DNA of 64,000 nt from Crambe crambe (taxonomy: Eukaryota > Porifera > Demospongiae > Poecilosclerida > Crambeidae): positions 4,973,488 through 5,037,487 of the forward strand of contig OZ004585.1 of assembly GCA_963924555.1 (NCBI GenBank). The letters are read 5' to 3'. Numbering within the stretch: position 1 is the first letter of the stretch; every line of letters begins with the position of its first letter. Made by a program: the position numbers and the translations under genes. The notes under the pieces are model-generated. The model had not been told where the DNA came from and searched no databases. It worked only from the letters and a program-made list of their open reading frames with translations. This document shows positions 20,900-34,395 of this stretch, in pieces.

Positions 20900-21765
20900 A
20901 GTAACTGTCACAAAATTGACAAACTCTACATCGCTGCATGGACTGCATTTGTCACTGTGCTCTGCTAACTGTCATAAAATTGACATAAACCCTACATCGC
21001 TGCTGCCATATTATCCTTTTTGGCTACACATTACAGCGATGTAGGGTTTATGTCAATTTTATGACAGTTAGCAGAGCAGTGACAAATGCAGTTCATGCAT
21101 CAATGTAGAGTTTGTCCAGTACAAATGCAGTACATAGCCAGAACCTTGTTTCTGTACTTTTTATAGTCATGTACTCCAGCCTACATCACTCTTTCATTTA
21201 GAAGTCTCATTTGTTTGCACACTTTTTTCAAGGGCTAAGGACGTCAAGAACGACCCTTACCAAATAAAAGATACCACGCCCACCACAACAGTTTTTTCTC
21301 AGCGTATAAACTGTGTCTACCAAACGTTTTAGCATTCTAGTGTTGTCTACAAAACGTTGTCTACGAAGTGTATAAACTAACTGTGCTGTCTACGAAACGT
21401 TAGAGAATTTGAGTCGTCCACGAAGACACTCGAATGGCAATTGACAGTTAGGACTTGAGCTTTACTTCGATTTGAACAATACCATTCCTTACCTGAGGTG
21501 TAGAGCTTCAAGATGGTACCAAGATTGTAGATATAGGATGAAGCAGTTGGGAGTTATGGCTGTCAAGCGTCCACGATGGCACTCAGACGGCAATTGACTT
21601 GAGCTTGACTTACAATACCATTCCTTAGATCAGGTGTAGAGCTTCAATATGGTACCAAGATCGTAAATATAGGATGAAGCAGTCGGGAGTTATGGCTGTC
21701 AAGAAGAAGATTATTATTAATGAGCGTGGGTGTTTTGCGTGTCAAGCCTACATAGTACTCTCTGA
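20900..21765 (+). mobile_element. Family D palindrome element, second copy, 5' truncated
   Basis: An inverted pair around 21020 (ACTGTCATAAAATTGACATAAACCCTACATCGCTG) gives way to the right arm, the boundary motif TTTGCACACTTTTTTC near 21215, the GTCTACGAAG body and the terminal block TTTTGCGTGTCAAGCCTACATAG. The terminal hairpin has lost its centre: CATAGTACTCTCTGA instead of AGAGAGTGCTACCGCACTCTCTGA. The outermost part of the left arm is missing. Confidence 0.6.
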
Positions 21766-23236
21766 TAGAAACCTATAATTGACCAGGCAATAGAGATTGG
21801 GGTAGGCCACACCTAGTCTCGCAAGCCAGCCATATTTTTCACGTGCGAAAAGGGGGAGGAGGGGGAAAGGAAGAAAAATACGTCTGGTCAGACTTGCCGG
21901 GTTTTTGTGAACTCCACCAGAATCTTGGCGGAGCCAATCAGATCAAAGTAGTCATGTGATGTTCAATAAATCATGTGACATGATGACGTATTGCTACTTT
22001 TCTAGCTTGCACGTGAAAATGAACCGAAGCAGAAGAGAAGAGAAGCCACAGTGAAGAGGAGGTAGGCACAGCTATGGACGAGGCAACCAAAAGGCTTGGG
22101 TACTCTAGCTATAGAGAAAACCAAAGGCGCATCATAGCCAGTTTTTGCAAGTAGTCGAAGTGATGTCTTCGCTAGCATGCCTATTGGCAGTGGCAAATCA
22201 CTTTGTAACTGCATTTTGCCATTGCCATATATAGTAGTCATGTGATTTATAATGTGACTTGACGACTAAAATTAATTGATATGACTTGACGACTAAAATT
22301 AATTGCATTCCTTTTGTTCACCAAAATCCTGGTATATGGAATATTCAGGAGACTAGGCCACACCCATAACATAAGGATGATCTATGGTAAAACTCTCGCC
22401 CCTAGTAGCACCCTCACTACGCTCGGGCTGCCACAGCCCGGCCCTCGGGTTTAAAGCCTTACTTGAATTTGACGGCCTGTATACAGATACAAAAACTGGA
22501 TCCGGGTCTTCAGATCACACTTTTATTCGGCGAGCGAGCGAAGCGAGCGAGCCACACAAATTGAGATTTGATTACAGTCTATTCGCCACACGACCGGAAC
22601 AGTCTAGTCGCCGCCTACCGGAAGTGCCCATTAATTGCACTAGCCACTCCTTTTAATTTACGGTTTTCCGTATACTAAATTGTTATGAATCTTATTAATT
22701 CGCGAATCGTTTAGTCAGTCGATCGAATGGCCAGAGACCGGATCCGCGGAAATTCCATTATAGCGCGTACAATGTTACTTTTTATATAAATAACGATTAC
22801 GTCATTAAACAGCTGATAATAAAATCCACGTGTTTCGTGGGCTATGTTTAGTTCATTTTTTCTAAGTGACTAGGTGATCCTTTGTAAAAGTATCTTGGCA
22901 GAAAGGGAGAACAGTGCAAGAAGATCATGAAAGGACAAAATTTATCTCCTAATGAAAAAGAATAGAGGCATCAGACAGCTTAGAAAAAGGTAGGTTCTGA
23001 AAGGATCAGCTTGATATGGTTATAATTCTCTGTTCAAACATTAGTTCCCAAGGCTTCCCATATTAGATAAGCTGGCCTAAGAACATGCAGTCAATGTTTT
23101 TAACTAGGATGCAGTTTGTAGTTTGTTCCCTGTAGGTGGTTACAAGTTATTGTAGCTCAAATTTCAGGAAGATTTCAAGTATAATTAGTGAGGATATTAG
23201 TTTTATACATAGAGTTTCATCAATAATAAGAGTCTT
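21766..23236. other. Non-coding stretch with a GC-rich repeat block
   Basis: No gene is recognised. A GC-rich block at about 22400-22560 contains CACTACGCTCGGGCTGCC and CGAGCGAGCGAAGCGAGCGAG. ATGACTTGACGACTAAAATT is duplicated in tandem near 22252-22302. ACCGGAAGTGC, an ETS-type site, lies at 22617-22627. The last ~570 bases are downstream of the family B copy 1 stop codon. Confidence 0.35.
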
Positions 23237-26200
23237 TCAGTTGATTGTGTTTGTATCTTCATTATAATCGAAGTCACCAAAAACTTCCATCATTATATCA
23301 TCAACAGACATGCTGCCAAAAGTGTGATCTTCAGTATGGTCATCTTCATCTTCTGAGCTTGAGTCACTGTCAGTTGTCTCCAAATCAGTATTCGAGGGAT
23401 GGCTGGTAGCCTGTAAAGGCAGGTTAGTACATCCACTGCATTTGCATCCTACACCACAACATTGATGTCTTTTCTTGCATTTACAGCAGACTGTGTGGCA
23501 TCCAGTTTTGCAACCACATCCCTTACAAATGAGGTCAACCCTTGATCGTATCTGGGAGACATTACTCTCGCTATCCCAGTCAATGGAGAGCGTGTTTTGG
23601 TCAGGCTGTTTCCATCCATGATCATTTAATGGTGGATATGTGATATGATTTGAAGTTGATTGACTCCATACAGAACGTACCTGTACCCAGCATGATCGCT
23701 TCCAGTGTCTCAGAAGTGCATCATATGAAGGAATCATTTGATCTTCATACTGTATTCTTGTCCATATTTTTTCCCTTATTGTGTCAAGCCATATGCTGTG
23801 ATGGGAAGTATGTGGTTGATCGTCTATCACAAGTGAGTTGAAAAGTGTTGTTGGGTTGGGAAATGATGGTAAAAATGCTGCTTTGTGTTTCCTAAAATAG
23901 GCACATCCTACTAGTCTAAGGAAAGCCATAAAGCCTGGTGTGTCACTGTTAGTCAATATCCCTGGAGCATGCTCTGTATTTCCACAAATGAATTGGGAAT
24001 ATTCAAATAGTGTGGCTATAAAGGTGGCTTTTCCAAATCCATTAAAAAAGGAAATGAAATCACAACCTGTGCATATATATAATGTTTGCATAACAGAAGG
24101 AGAAAGGGCTTGATCCACCACAGCAAGATCTGGGTCATTTCTGAATGCTTTGATGAGAGCTTGCATATCAAGCAGACGGTGTTCCAATGAGCTAAAGGGG
24201 CTCAGTCGTACCACCACATCAAGTTCTGTTCTGGATATGATAGGTAAGCCTATGTGATATACATCAGTATCGGGGCTTAATACCAGTTTCTTTGAACCTG
24301 CCGAGTTTAGTACATGCAGCCAGATCCTCATGTCTGCTTCTTCAGCATTACATGATAGTGTACTACTGAAGTAGTGCTAGTGACAAACATTGCTTTGTTT
24401 TTCATAGGACCATCAAACCCCCCAGCAGTAACAAACTTTTGTTGAGGGCCAAGTTTTAGCTGAATTTTTTCCATAATATACGAAGACAAGAAGTTAACGA
24501 GTCTTCTCTTGCAGTTCCTGCAGTTCAATATGTTTTTCCTCCATTTAGGTGGAATTAACATGTCTTGAGAAAAATCAGAACAAGAATGATCATCGGGAAC
24601 CTGATTTGCTTGGTCACGATGTAGTCTTTCAAAGTGCTTTGGGCTTACTCCATCACAAATTGGATCATCAAAAAGTAAGTGTACTTCTTTTGACATACCT
24701 TGGAAGTGGGGAAGGATATGCTGCCTGATTAAAAAATCAGCATAGTCTCCCATGTTTTTGTGTGCACTCCATGGTGTGATGTTTATCAAGAACATGCCCT
24801 CCATGACCACTAGCTGTGTCAGGTATCCATCCAGATTTTAATGATGTAGTGATAATCTTGGGAGTTGCAGCTGCATACCTTTTCTCCAGAACTGTTGTAG
24901 TATTAGATTTATTGCCCTTGACTGGCTTACCATCGATTGTTGCTATTGCTCTAGGTAGTTCTAGACACTGTTCGTATGAAGTGTTTACTTGAGCTCCAGT
25001 GCTTATAGCAAAAGCAACTCTCTTTTTCCAGCATTCAAGCTGGAGTTTTCTCTCTCTCTCTATCTCAGACCCTTTCTTTTTCCTTCCTCGCCTTTCAGTA
25101 AATGTAAGTAGGCTCTTGCGGTGTTTGGGAGGATTTGCACTTGGGTTTCGTAGAATGTGGGATTTTACTTGCAAGTCGTACTCTCTTTGTCCAATACTCC
25201 TAAAGTTCATGAGATCATGTACTTGCTCCTTTGGTCCTTAATTAATGGGTTAATTATTTATGTTATCAGTTGCTCTTGAGATCAAATGAAAGTAAGATTG
25301 CCGAGTTTTTGCATTCTTGGATATCAAACAGATGTTGGAAAAGTGTGAGGGCATGGCGGGGGACGGCGTTACACATCAGAGGGAGATGTGTTGTTAATTA
25401 GTAGTGTTTTTTGATTGAATAGATGACAGAGTTCTGTGGAGTCGTTTGTTGCTAGAGAACTTGAGTCTAGCTTCTTTAGTTGGCAATGGACATTGCCTTC
25501 AAGTTTCTTGCTTTCAGGATCTGTAGCATGTATTGTTGTAATTGGTTTGAAGCTAGTATTTTTCCTTTCTGGAAAGAGCTGATTTTCTATGTTTTTCATT
25601 GCACTTGCTCTAATAGGAAGGAAAAGTGCAGTTCGATTGATGTAATCTGCTGATGGTTTGGTTATGAACTCCTTACATTCCCGATTAATGCACATCTCGT
25701 GTGCCTCATCTATTCCAAGAGAATGACAAGGCCTTACTTACTGAAAAGCCTCCTTGCTTCAGATTAGAAAGGACCTCTTCAGGAATTGTAAGCATGTCAA
25801 GTAGATGTTGAGGGATTAGCTTTTGATAGTTATGCCTATCAAAGGCTGTAAAAAGTGCTGCCATCTGTTTGATAGCTGCCATTCTTAGGTCCCAGTTGCC
25901 ACTTCGTATAGCTAAATACAATGCTACATAGGCAAAGCAATCCTCGAAGACAAATTGCAACCAAAATTTGTTCTTCCCAGATTCTTTTTCAGTTAGTCCC
26001 AAAAACTGATCTTGGAAGCCGCTATATTTTTCTGTTATATCTGTTATCATTTCATTCAGATTCCTGAATGCGCTCTCTTGGTTTGTGATGAAGGAAATGA
26101 ATTTATCCAGTCAGCACTATACCTTAAGAAATCTGGTGGAGCTTTCTTTGAGAGAAATTGAGAGAGAAAAAACCGGTAGATCGACTCCCATGCTTCTAAA

Positions 26201-28559
26201 AGAAAGTGGCGAGTTCTTTTAAAGTTAGAATCAACTGAGTTGGGCTGGTATCCACTAGCTTTGGCCAAGTCTCTAAGACCTGCATCCAAATAAATCTTCA
26301 GTAAAACCTCTTCATAATTTTTGAGAAAATGCCAGTCTCCTGGAAAAGGAACCATCCAGGATAGGTCATTTCCATATAATGCCTTAATGGACTGAAGCCT
26401 TTCGTATGTGGCTTGGTCACCCTCCAATAAAACAATTTTTTTCTTTCCAGATTGGACAAACTCTACAAACATATCATTGATGACATTAAGGAGTGTTTCC
26501 TTATCATCACACCTCTGATCTAAGACCTTGAAGAAAATGATATTTGACTGCTCTGGTTGTGGTACTTGGTTTGATAAGGAAAAGTAAGTGGTGAAGTCGA
26601 TCAAGGTGTTTTCATGAGTTGTGCTAGCAACTTTTAAAAGCATATAATTGGTGCTCATTTTTTTGAATTCTGTGAGAGCTTTGTTCTCATTGCTTTTTAG
26701 TTGAAAAGCTGTGATATTCACTTTAGGCTTTTCTAATGCTTTCCTTAGAGTGGAGACTCTGTCAATTGAGGGTAAGCTGTCCATTTCATCACCTGGACCA
26801 CCTTCCATACCTGTCCTTGAGCGCCTTTTTTTTTTAGGGCATGGAGAACAGGTTAGAGTTGTTTTTCTGGGAGACAATGTTAAGTGTGGCCTCTTTGAAA
26901 GGGTATCAGGTAATATGTTAAAGACCTCATTCTCTGAGTTAGTGACGTCTGTTATTGAGACAGTTACATTCATGTCAGTAGGACTGCTGAGATTATGGGG
27001 TTGTGGGTGTACAATTTGAATAGTGGTCCCATGCCAACTTGATTGTTGTTCTCCACAATAAACTCTTGCATAACCATGAATAAAGTCTAGGTTATCTGCT
27101 GACACAAACATGAAAGTGTTATTAGGGAATGCGGCCATGGGTCCTTCACTTTTTCTTTTCTGATTCCTAACTGAAGGTACCTAGCATGTGTTTCTGGACT
27201 AACACACACACCAAAGCGGTTTAACAATCTCATTAATCTATTTGATCCTCCACAAGTCTCTACAGCATCTGCTATGAGAGTATGGAGTGGGAAGGAACAT
27301 TGACTATTTATGGTAAAAAGAAGTGTACATATGCAAAAAAGTCTTCGAACTTTGCGAACATGTGATGAGTCCCTTTTAATTGCTTTTGTGGATGATGGTT
27401 TTGTTATTATGCACACTGCTTTCCATAAAATGGGGTCAATGCTATCAATAAATTCATCAACTTCAAAATTTTCAATGAGATGAGGACTTTCAGCATCCTG
27501 AGCTATAAGCTTCTTGATGTGGGCATGGCATTTTAGATTTACCAAGGAACAAATTTCGGAAAGTGAATCATTTTCCCTGGGATTTTCAGTATGACTTTGG
27601 CTTCCTAAAGCCACACTAAGTGCATGCACCAAGTCACCCCCAAATCGATATATAAGTGTACCATATCTCATAACTGAACATCAATAAGACATGTGGTGGT
27701 CTAGGTGTGTAGAAAGCTGGCTTCTAAGCCAAGCATGACTGGGAAGTTCTTCACTCGGTATTCCCTGTTCACTGGTGACTTTTACCAGGGTATCTTTAAA
27801 GATGGCATAAACTTTTGGAAGTAGCATAGCTGTTTGTTTTAACAGTGCTTCACCCAAGTGTATGGCTGATACACTGGAAGCATAGTGAAGAGCACTATTA
27901 AAAGTATGTAGATCTGTAATATGTGATAGTCCCTTATTGATTTCTTCTAATAATGCATGAAGATCTGTATCTGTACTATTCACCTTTTTTTTTAGATGCT
28001 TTATAATGATTAAATATGATTTGTAGCAAGTATAACATAGTCTATCTTGAGGGTGGATTTTGCTGGTGTAATCTTCATTTTCTTTCAAAAAGGTCTCAAT
28101 CAATGCTGGTTCTGGAAAACAACGACTCTTATTTTCAGTGATACTTCTATTGCATGTTTTACATTTCAAGTGTTGCGATGGGTGGAGATGCCTGTACCAT
28201 TCCCCATAGTGAGAAGTACAAAGAGGTGTACCCCCCATGTGAAACTCTGATTACTCAGGTGAATCACCACAGAAAAATGTTTGTGGTGTTTCACTGTCAA
28301 CAATTTTGGTGATTTTAGTATCAGTACTGTTACATCCAGGCACATAGCATACTGTACTTATATTGGATTTCCTCCACCTAGGGATGAAGCCATCAATACC
28401 GATGCTACTTACATCATTTCGACATGGTCGACAGATGTAGCTTTCAGGTTTGATGTCTAGAGATGGCTCGTATTCCTGAAGACATTTCATGCGTGGGTCC
28501 TTCCATGATTTAGGGTGGAAATACTTTGCAGAGAACACATGGACTGCATGGCTGTCCAT
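23237..28559 (-). pseudogene. Family B large gene copy 1 (Cys clusters, FEN-like, CXC domain), broken
   Basis: Reads from 28559 down to 23237. N-terminal Cys pairs (ICRPC, CKTC, CYTCYKS) precede a helical region. Then come FPGDWHFLKNY (about 26320), RTRHFLLEAWESIYRF (about 26180-26225), a PQHLLDM segment (about 25800), DEAHE (about 25705) and a basic KKHRKSLLTF-type stretch (about 25100). The nuclease-like module has ILSPDTD (about 24260) and ICTGCDFISFFNGFGK (about 24040-24080). The CXC domain GCGCKTGC...CKCKKRHQCCGVGCKC lies at about 23435-23525, followed by an acidic tail. Disruptions are a TAA at 28251, a TGA at 27681 and frame changes near 27137, 26053, 25700, 25290, 24770 and 24330. The intron found before the CXC region of copies 2 and 3 is absent here. 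The family relation is firm; the nuclease role is inferred. Confidence 0.72.
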
Positions 28560-29942
28560 GATGAATGCTGGAAGTGACTTCTGGGACAGGGGTGTTGCTG
28601 GTTCTGGTAGAATGACTCATTATCTATAATATTTTGTATTAATTTTTATGATAATTATCTATAGGTGGTATTCTAAGTTGGTGTTACCTAAGCTTTCACT
28701 TCTGTTAATTCCACTTCCTAAATTACCAATCTTATGCAAGTGGTGAATAACTTCATTCAGCTAATTTTTTGGTATACATGTAGTACATAACTGGTCAACT
28801 ATAGTTATGTTTGTTTACATACCTCAAACCTCAAGCTAAAGTTGTTGAAACCACTAACAGTGTACCTTCTGTGGACCATTCAACAGCAGTTCAACAGCAG
28901 TACAGTGCAGGCAGCTGGATCTTGTGCGCCAGAATTTATACAAGTAACATGTAGATCATGTAACCATGCATGATGCAGCTCAGCATAGCAGAACTAGAAC
29001 TAGATGCAATCCTTTTATAAGCTAAGGCTAACTAGGGCCTCACATGCAATGGTAGGCATATACTTAAGCTAACATGCTTAGTTACTATGATGGTTATTTC
29101 AAATTTGTGAGGCTAACCAGGGTAATGATTACTTTCACATCTAGTTAGTTCATATTAATTTTCTCAATTTTAATGGTATGAAAATAGCAACTATAGTCGA
29201 TAATCATTATAAAAGAACAACTTAATTTTTTGATGAATGGAAACAACAACTATCATTCTACTGGTACAGTAAGTTTGAGAGTGTAAAAGTCCTGGAAACT
29301 GATGTTTGAACGGTAGATACACAGCCACTATGATATGTACATGATGAAGTACTGCCAATGGATCTGCTGTCAAACTTGCAATGGCATTCTTAGCTGCTTT
29401 CATTTTTATATCATTATGATCTATAGGAAGTGAAAAACAATTTCATGTAATTTCTTAAACATCTTTGCCAAAATGACAGATATGATGGGTATAAAAAATG
29501 ACAAAATATTGTCCAAAAAATGAGCGAGCGAATAATTAACAGGAAGCACTTCCGGTCTGCAACTAAATTTGGACGCTGGCCATTCGACTGTAGTTGCTAA
29601 GGACCAAAATCGCAAAATTTTCTGCACTGAATAGTCTGCAAATGCAGCTCAAGTTAGGGATTTCTACCACAAACTAGGCGACATTTATAGCTACTAACAG
29701 TTCTGAAGGGCATAATCCTTCAACCTTGGGCCATTTGCTGAATAGTCCTCTTGGCACTTTCACACAGGTAAGACAAGTAGGCAAATAGCTGCAGTACTAA
29801 ACACCAATAGATATTAATTGTCCCATATTCCTACATAAAGAAAATTAGCTGCAAAATTCCTTAACTATAATTGGCCAGAGGTGTTTTTGAAACAGCATTT
29901 GGTTTCTTATGATATGCATGCAATGCACTTAGCTATATATAT
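28560..29942. other. Upstream region of family B copy 1
   Basis: No coding content is recognised. GCACTTCCGGTCTGC (29546-29560) is an ETS-type site on the minus strand and could belong to a promoter. TTGGGCCATTTGCTGAATAG at about 29726 matches a motif that recurs beside the other family B copies (48897, 49510, 54593). Confidence 0.35.
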
Positions 29943-30938
29943 ACAAGTGAGCGTAAAAAATTTCTTCGAAATAAAAATGTGAAGTAGGGATGCTATTATA
30001 ACTGCAGCTTCATTATGAAAATCAAGTACTGCAGCATCGAAGCAGTATGGCCCAAAAATCTAGCTGGAATATGTATTATAACTGCATGCAAGAGAGTGAA
30101 TTTAGTGAAGTGACCCTTACCCATCATCAAGTACGAGATACTATTCCTACTTCACTCCCTTGGCCCTTGATCATGGGAGTGAAGTAGGAATAGTATCTTG
30201 TACTTGATGATGGGTAAGGGTCACTTCACTAAATTCACTCTCTTGCATGCAGTTATAATACATATTCCAGCTAGATTTTTGGGCCATACTGCTTCGATGC
30301 TGCAGTACTTGATTTTCATAATGAAGCTGCAGTTATAATAGCATCCCTACTTCACATTTTTATTTCGAAGAAATTTTTTACGCTCACTTGTTTCTATCCT
30401 TTTTCTTAGTGCTTGAAGTTGAATGAGGGAGGCTACAGTACAGTACTATACAAAGCCAGCTCTACATAAACCTCTTTTGTAGGTACATACAGTGTCTCTG
30501 GTTGAAGAATTTGTTTAGCTATTTAAGTTTTGTTGATATAAAACTTTACAGCAACAGCAATGTAAATGACATGTACACGGCATGGTGAAGTGAGCTGACT
30601 ACACTACAGTACTGGCTATAATGCTACTATAGGATGAGCATCTGTACTGTAATTCAGCAAGGAGTGACTGGAACATCATCAGATAATGAATGAAGACCTT
30701 GGCTATAGCTAAATTTAAGCTTACGTGGCTCCGCCCATAAGCCCCGCCCCCTTCAAAATGGCGTACAAAGATTAGCAGCTGTGTTCCGAGTGCTATCGAA
30801 TAGTGAAGTAGAGCCTTAGTCAAAACTAATAGCAAAAGATCAGCCTCTAGGTGCCGCTCTAACAGATGGCCAAAGCAGAATTTTGATGACTATAGCCAGT
30901 AAGTCGGTACGTCGATCTTATACATTATTATTATTATT
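29943..30938 (+). mobile_element. Family A palindrome element, 449-base palindrome head
   Basis: A perfect-looking palindrome spans 29943-30391 (ACAAGTGAGCG...CGCTCACTTGT, centre near 30167, arms about 215 bases). It is followed by the boundary motif TTTCTATCCTTTTTCTTAG and a body with CTCCGCCCATAAGCCCCGCCCCC and CAAAATGGCG (about 30725-30765), ending GTACGTCGATCTTA and a TTA microsatellite. No 3' hairpin block follows; the next element begins directly. No coding capacity. Confidence 0.75.
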
Positions 30939-31797
30939 ACAAGTGAGCGCAAATAATTTCTTTTAAATAAAAAGGTTAAGTAGGGATAGCTTAAAATCTA
31001 GCTGGGCTATAATAATGTACTGCAGCCTTGTATGAAAACAATCCCTACATTTACATCCACTACCTATAGCTAGCTATGGGCCGTTGTAAAAGTAGGGATT
31101 GTTTTCATACAAGGCTGCAGTACATTATTATAGCCCAGCTAGATTTTAAGCTATCCCTACTTAACCTTTTTATTTAAAAGAAATTTTTTGCACTCACTTG
31201 TTTCCATCCTTTTTTCTTAGTGCTTGAAGTTGAATGTAAGTTTGTGTGTGTAAAGAATTGAGTGGCAGTTATGACTGTCACTTCAACTGAGAGTATATGC
31301 ATGCAGTGATTATTAATTTGACGTAGGTACATACACAATCTCTGGTTGAAGAATTTGTTTAGCTATTTAAGTTTTGTCTATTATTTAATATAAAACTTTA
31401 CAGCAACAGCAATGTAGCTAAATGACGTGCATGGCATGGTGAAGTGAGCTGACTACACTACAGCCAGGTACTGGCTATAATACTACTATAAGATGAGCAT
31501 CTGTACTGTAATTCAGCAAGGAGTGACTGGAACATCATCAGATAATGAATGAAGACCTTGGCTATAGCTAAATTTAAGCTTACGTGGCTCCGCCCATAAG
31601 CCCCGCCCCCTTCAAAATGGCGTAGAAAGATTAGCAGCTGTGTTCCGAGTGCTATCGAATAGTGAAGTAGAGCCTTAGTCAAAACTAATAGCAAAAGATC
31701 AGCCTCTAGGTGCCGCTCTAACAGATGGCCAAAGCAGAATTTTGATGACTATAGCCAGTAAGTCGGTACGTCGATCTTATACATTATTATTATTATT
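30939..31797 (+). mobile_element. Family A palindrome element, tandem unit 1
   Basis: A 263-base palindrome (30939-31201; inner arm with AATCCCTACAT, loop near TATAGCTAGCTATGG) and a body to the TTA microsatellite. It differs from the preceding unit in its palindrome but shares the body. Together with the next unit it forms an 859-base tandem duplication of very high identity. Confidence 0.78.
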
Positions 31798-32664
31798 ACA
31801 AGTGAGCGCAAAAAATTTCTTTTAAATAAAAAGGTTAAGTAGGGATAGCTTAAAATCTAGCTGGGCTATAATAATGTACTGCAGCCTTGTATGAAAACAA
31901 TCCCTACATTTACATCCACTACCTATAGCTAGCTATGGGCCGTTGTAAAAGTAGGGATTGTTTTCATACAAGGCTGCAGTACATTATTATAGCCCAGCTA
32001 GATTTTAAGCTATCCCTACTTAACCTTTTTATTTAAAAGAAATTTTTTGCGCTCACTTGTTTCCATCCTTTTTTCTTAGTGCTTGAAGTTGAATGTAAGT
32101 TTGTGTGTGTAAAGAATTGAGTGGCAGTTATGACTGTCACTTCAACTGAGAGTATATGCATGCAGTGATTATTAATTTGACGTAGGTACATACACAATCT
32201 CTGGTTGAAGAATTTGTTTAGCTATTTAAGTTTTGTCTATTATTTAATATAAAACTTTACAGCAACAGCAATGTAGCTAAATGACGTGCATGGCATGGTG
32301 AAGTGAGCTGACTACACTACAGCCAGGTACTGGCTATAATACTACTATAAGATGAGCATCTGTATTGTAATTCAGCAAGGAGTGATTGGAACATCATCAG
32401 ATAAGAATAAATAGCTAGCTAAATGAAGACCTAGCTAAGCTTACGTGGCTCCGCCCATAAGCCCCGCCCCCTACCGACGTGCGCTTTAAAATGGCGTCGA
32501 AAGATTAGCTAGTGTTCCGAGTGCTCGAATAGTGAAGTAGAGTCTTAGTTAAAACTAATAGCAAAAGATCAGCCTCTAGGTGCCGCTCTAACAGATGGCC
32601 AAAGCAGAATTTTGATGACTATAGCCAGTAAGCCGGTACGTCGATCTTATTATTATCCTTATTA
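31798..32664 (+). mobile_element. Family A palindrome element, tandem unit 2
   Basis: Starts 859 bases after the previous unit with the same palindrome (31798-32060) and boundary motif. The distal body is diverged (an ATAAATAGCTAGCTAAATGAAG insertion and CTACCGACGTGCG), so it recombined with another subtype after duplication. Confidence 0.75.
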
Positions 32665-33554
32665 TCAGAGAGTGCGCTAGCACTCTCTAAGTAGGGATGG
32701 CGGGTCAAAGGTCATAAGACTGTATAAACTAAAACTCTTCTTTCTCTTCTACCCTTACTCTACAGGTTCTCAGAAGGCTACAGTGAATTATTACATCTAC
32801 AAAGAAGAGAGGAGAATGTTCAAAAACCAAAAATTCATTCGCTAACATGAGAAAAAACGATGTCTAAAATTGACTTTTGTTCTTTTTCTTTATAATAATA
32901 AGGATAATAATAATAATAATAATAATAAGATCGACGTACCGGCTTACTTGCTATAGTCATCAAAATTCTGCTTTGGCCATCTGTTAGAGCGGCACCTAGA
33001 GGCTGACCTTTTGCTATTAGTTTTGACTAAGGCTCTACTTCACTATTCGAGCACTCGGAACACTAGCTAATCTTTCGACGCCATTTTGAAGCGTATGTCG
33101 TTAGGGGGCGGGGTTATGGGCGGAGCCACGTAAGCTTCTTAAGTTTAGGTCTTCAGTTTAATCGTTTAGCTAGCTATTTATTCTTATCTGATGATGTTCC
33201 AGTCACTCCTTGCTGAATTACAGTGCTCACCCTCAATTCTTTTATACATACACAAACTAATATTCAACTTCAAGCACTAAGAAAAAAGGATAGAAACAAG
33301 TGAATGCAAAAAATTTCTTCTAAATAAAAAGGTTAAGTAGGGATAGCCTAAAATCTAGCTGGGCTATATAATGTACTGCAGCCTCGTATGAATACAATCC
33401 CTACTTTACAACTGCTATAGCTAGCTATAGGTAGTGGATGTAAATGTAGGGATTGTATTCATACGAGGCTGCAGTACATTATATAGCCCAGCTAGATTTT
33501 AGGCTATCCCTACTTAACCTTTTTATTTAGAAGAAATTTTTTGCATTCACTTGT
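32665..33554 (-). mobile_element. Complete family A unit in minus orientation
   Basis: Read on the minus strand: a 259-base palindrome (33554-33296), TTTCTATCCTTTTTTCTTAG, a body with CTCCGCCCATAACCCCGCC and AAAATGGCG, a TTA microsatellite with the characteristic TCC interruption, then one 3' block ending at the AGAGAGTGCTAGCGCACTCTCTGA hairpin (32665). This shows head, body, microsatellite and tail together in about 890 bases. Confidence 0.75.
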
Positions 33555-33561
33555 TATTATT

Positions 33562-34395
33562 ACAAGTAAGCGCAAAAAATTTCTTCTAAATAAAAAGGTT
33601 AAGTAGGGATAGCTTAAAATCTAGCTGGGCTATAATAATATAATGTACTGCAGCCTTGTATGAAAATAATCCCTACATTTATATCCACTACCTATAGCTA
33701 GCTATGGCAGTTGTAAAAGTAGGGATTATTTTCATACAAGGCTGCAGTACATTATATTATTATAGCCCAGCTAGATTTTAAGCTATCCCTACTTAACCTT
33801 TTTATTTAGAAGAAATTTTTTGCGCTTACTTGTTTCTATCCTTTTTTCATAGTGCTTGAAGTTGAATATAAGTTTGTGTATGTAAAGAATTGAGTGGCAG
33901 TATTGACTGTCACTTCAACTGAGAGTATGCAGTGATTATTAATTTGACATGAGTATCTCTTTCTTTTGTAGGTACATATATATACACAGTCTCTGCATGG
34001 TTGAAGAATTTGTTTAGCTATTAAGTTTTGTCTATTATTTACTTTACAGCAACAGCAATGTAAGTATTTGTACTGTAATTCAGCAAGGAGTGACTATAAC
34101 ATCATCAGATAAGAATAAATAGCGATTAAACTGAAGACCTAGCCGAGCTTAGCTAGCTTAAGAAGCTTACGTGGCTCCGCCCATAATCCCCGCCCCCTAA
34201 CGACGTGCGCTTCAAAATGGCGTAGAAAGATTAGCTAGTGCCGAGTGCTATCGAATAGTGAAGTAGAGCCTTAGTCAAAACTAAGGGCAAAAGATCAGCC
34301 TCTAGGTGCCGCTCTAACAGATGGCCAAAGCAGAATTTTGATGACTATAGCCAGTAAGTCGGGGCGTCGATCTTATATTTATTATCCTTATTATT
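33562..34395 (+). mobile_element. Family A palindrome element
   Basis: A 272-base palindrome (33562-33833, ends ACAAGTAAGCGC / GCGCTTACTTGT), the boundary motif TTTCTATCCTTTTTTC, then the shared body ending GGCGTCGATCTTATATTTATTATCC. It sits head to head with the minus unit at 32665-33554, seven bases apart. Confidence 0.75.

Noticed and set aside
22384-22656. 90-codon plus-strand open frame in the GC-rich block
   Set aside because: It is made of CGAGCGAGCGAAG-type repeats with no recognisable domain or splice context.
22617-29560. ACCGGAAGTGC inverted pair flanking family B copy 1 as terminal repeats
   Set aside because: Only about 11 bases match and the sequence is a standard ETS site, so it is more likely two regulatory sites than transposon ends.
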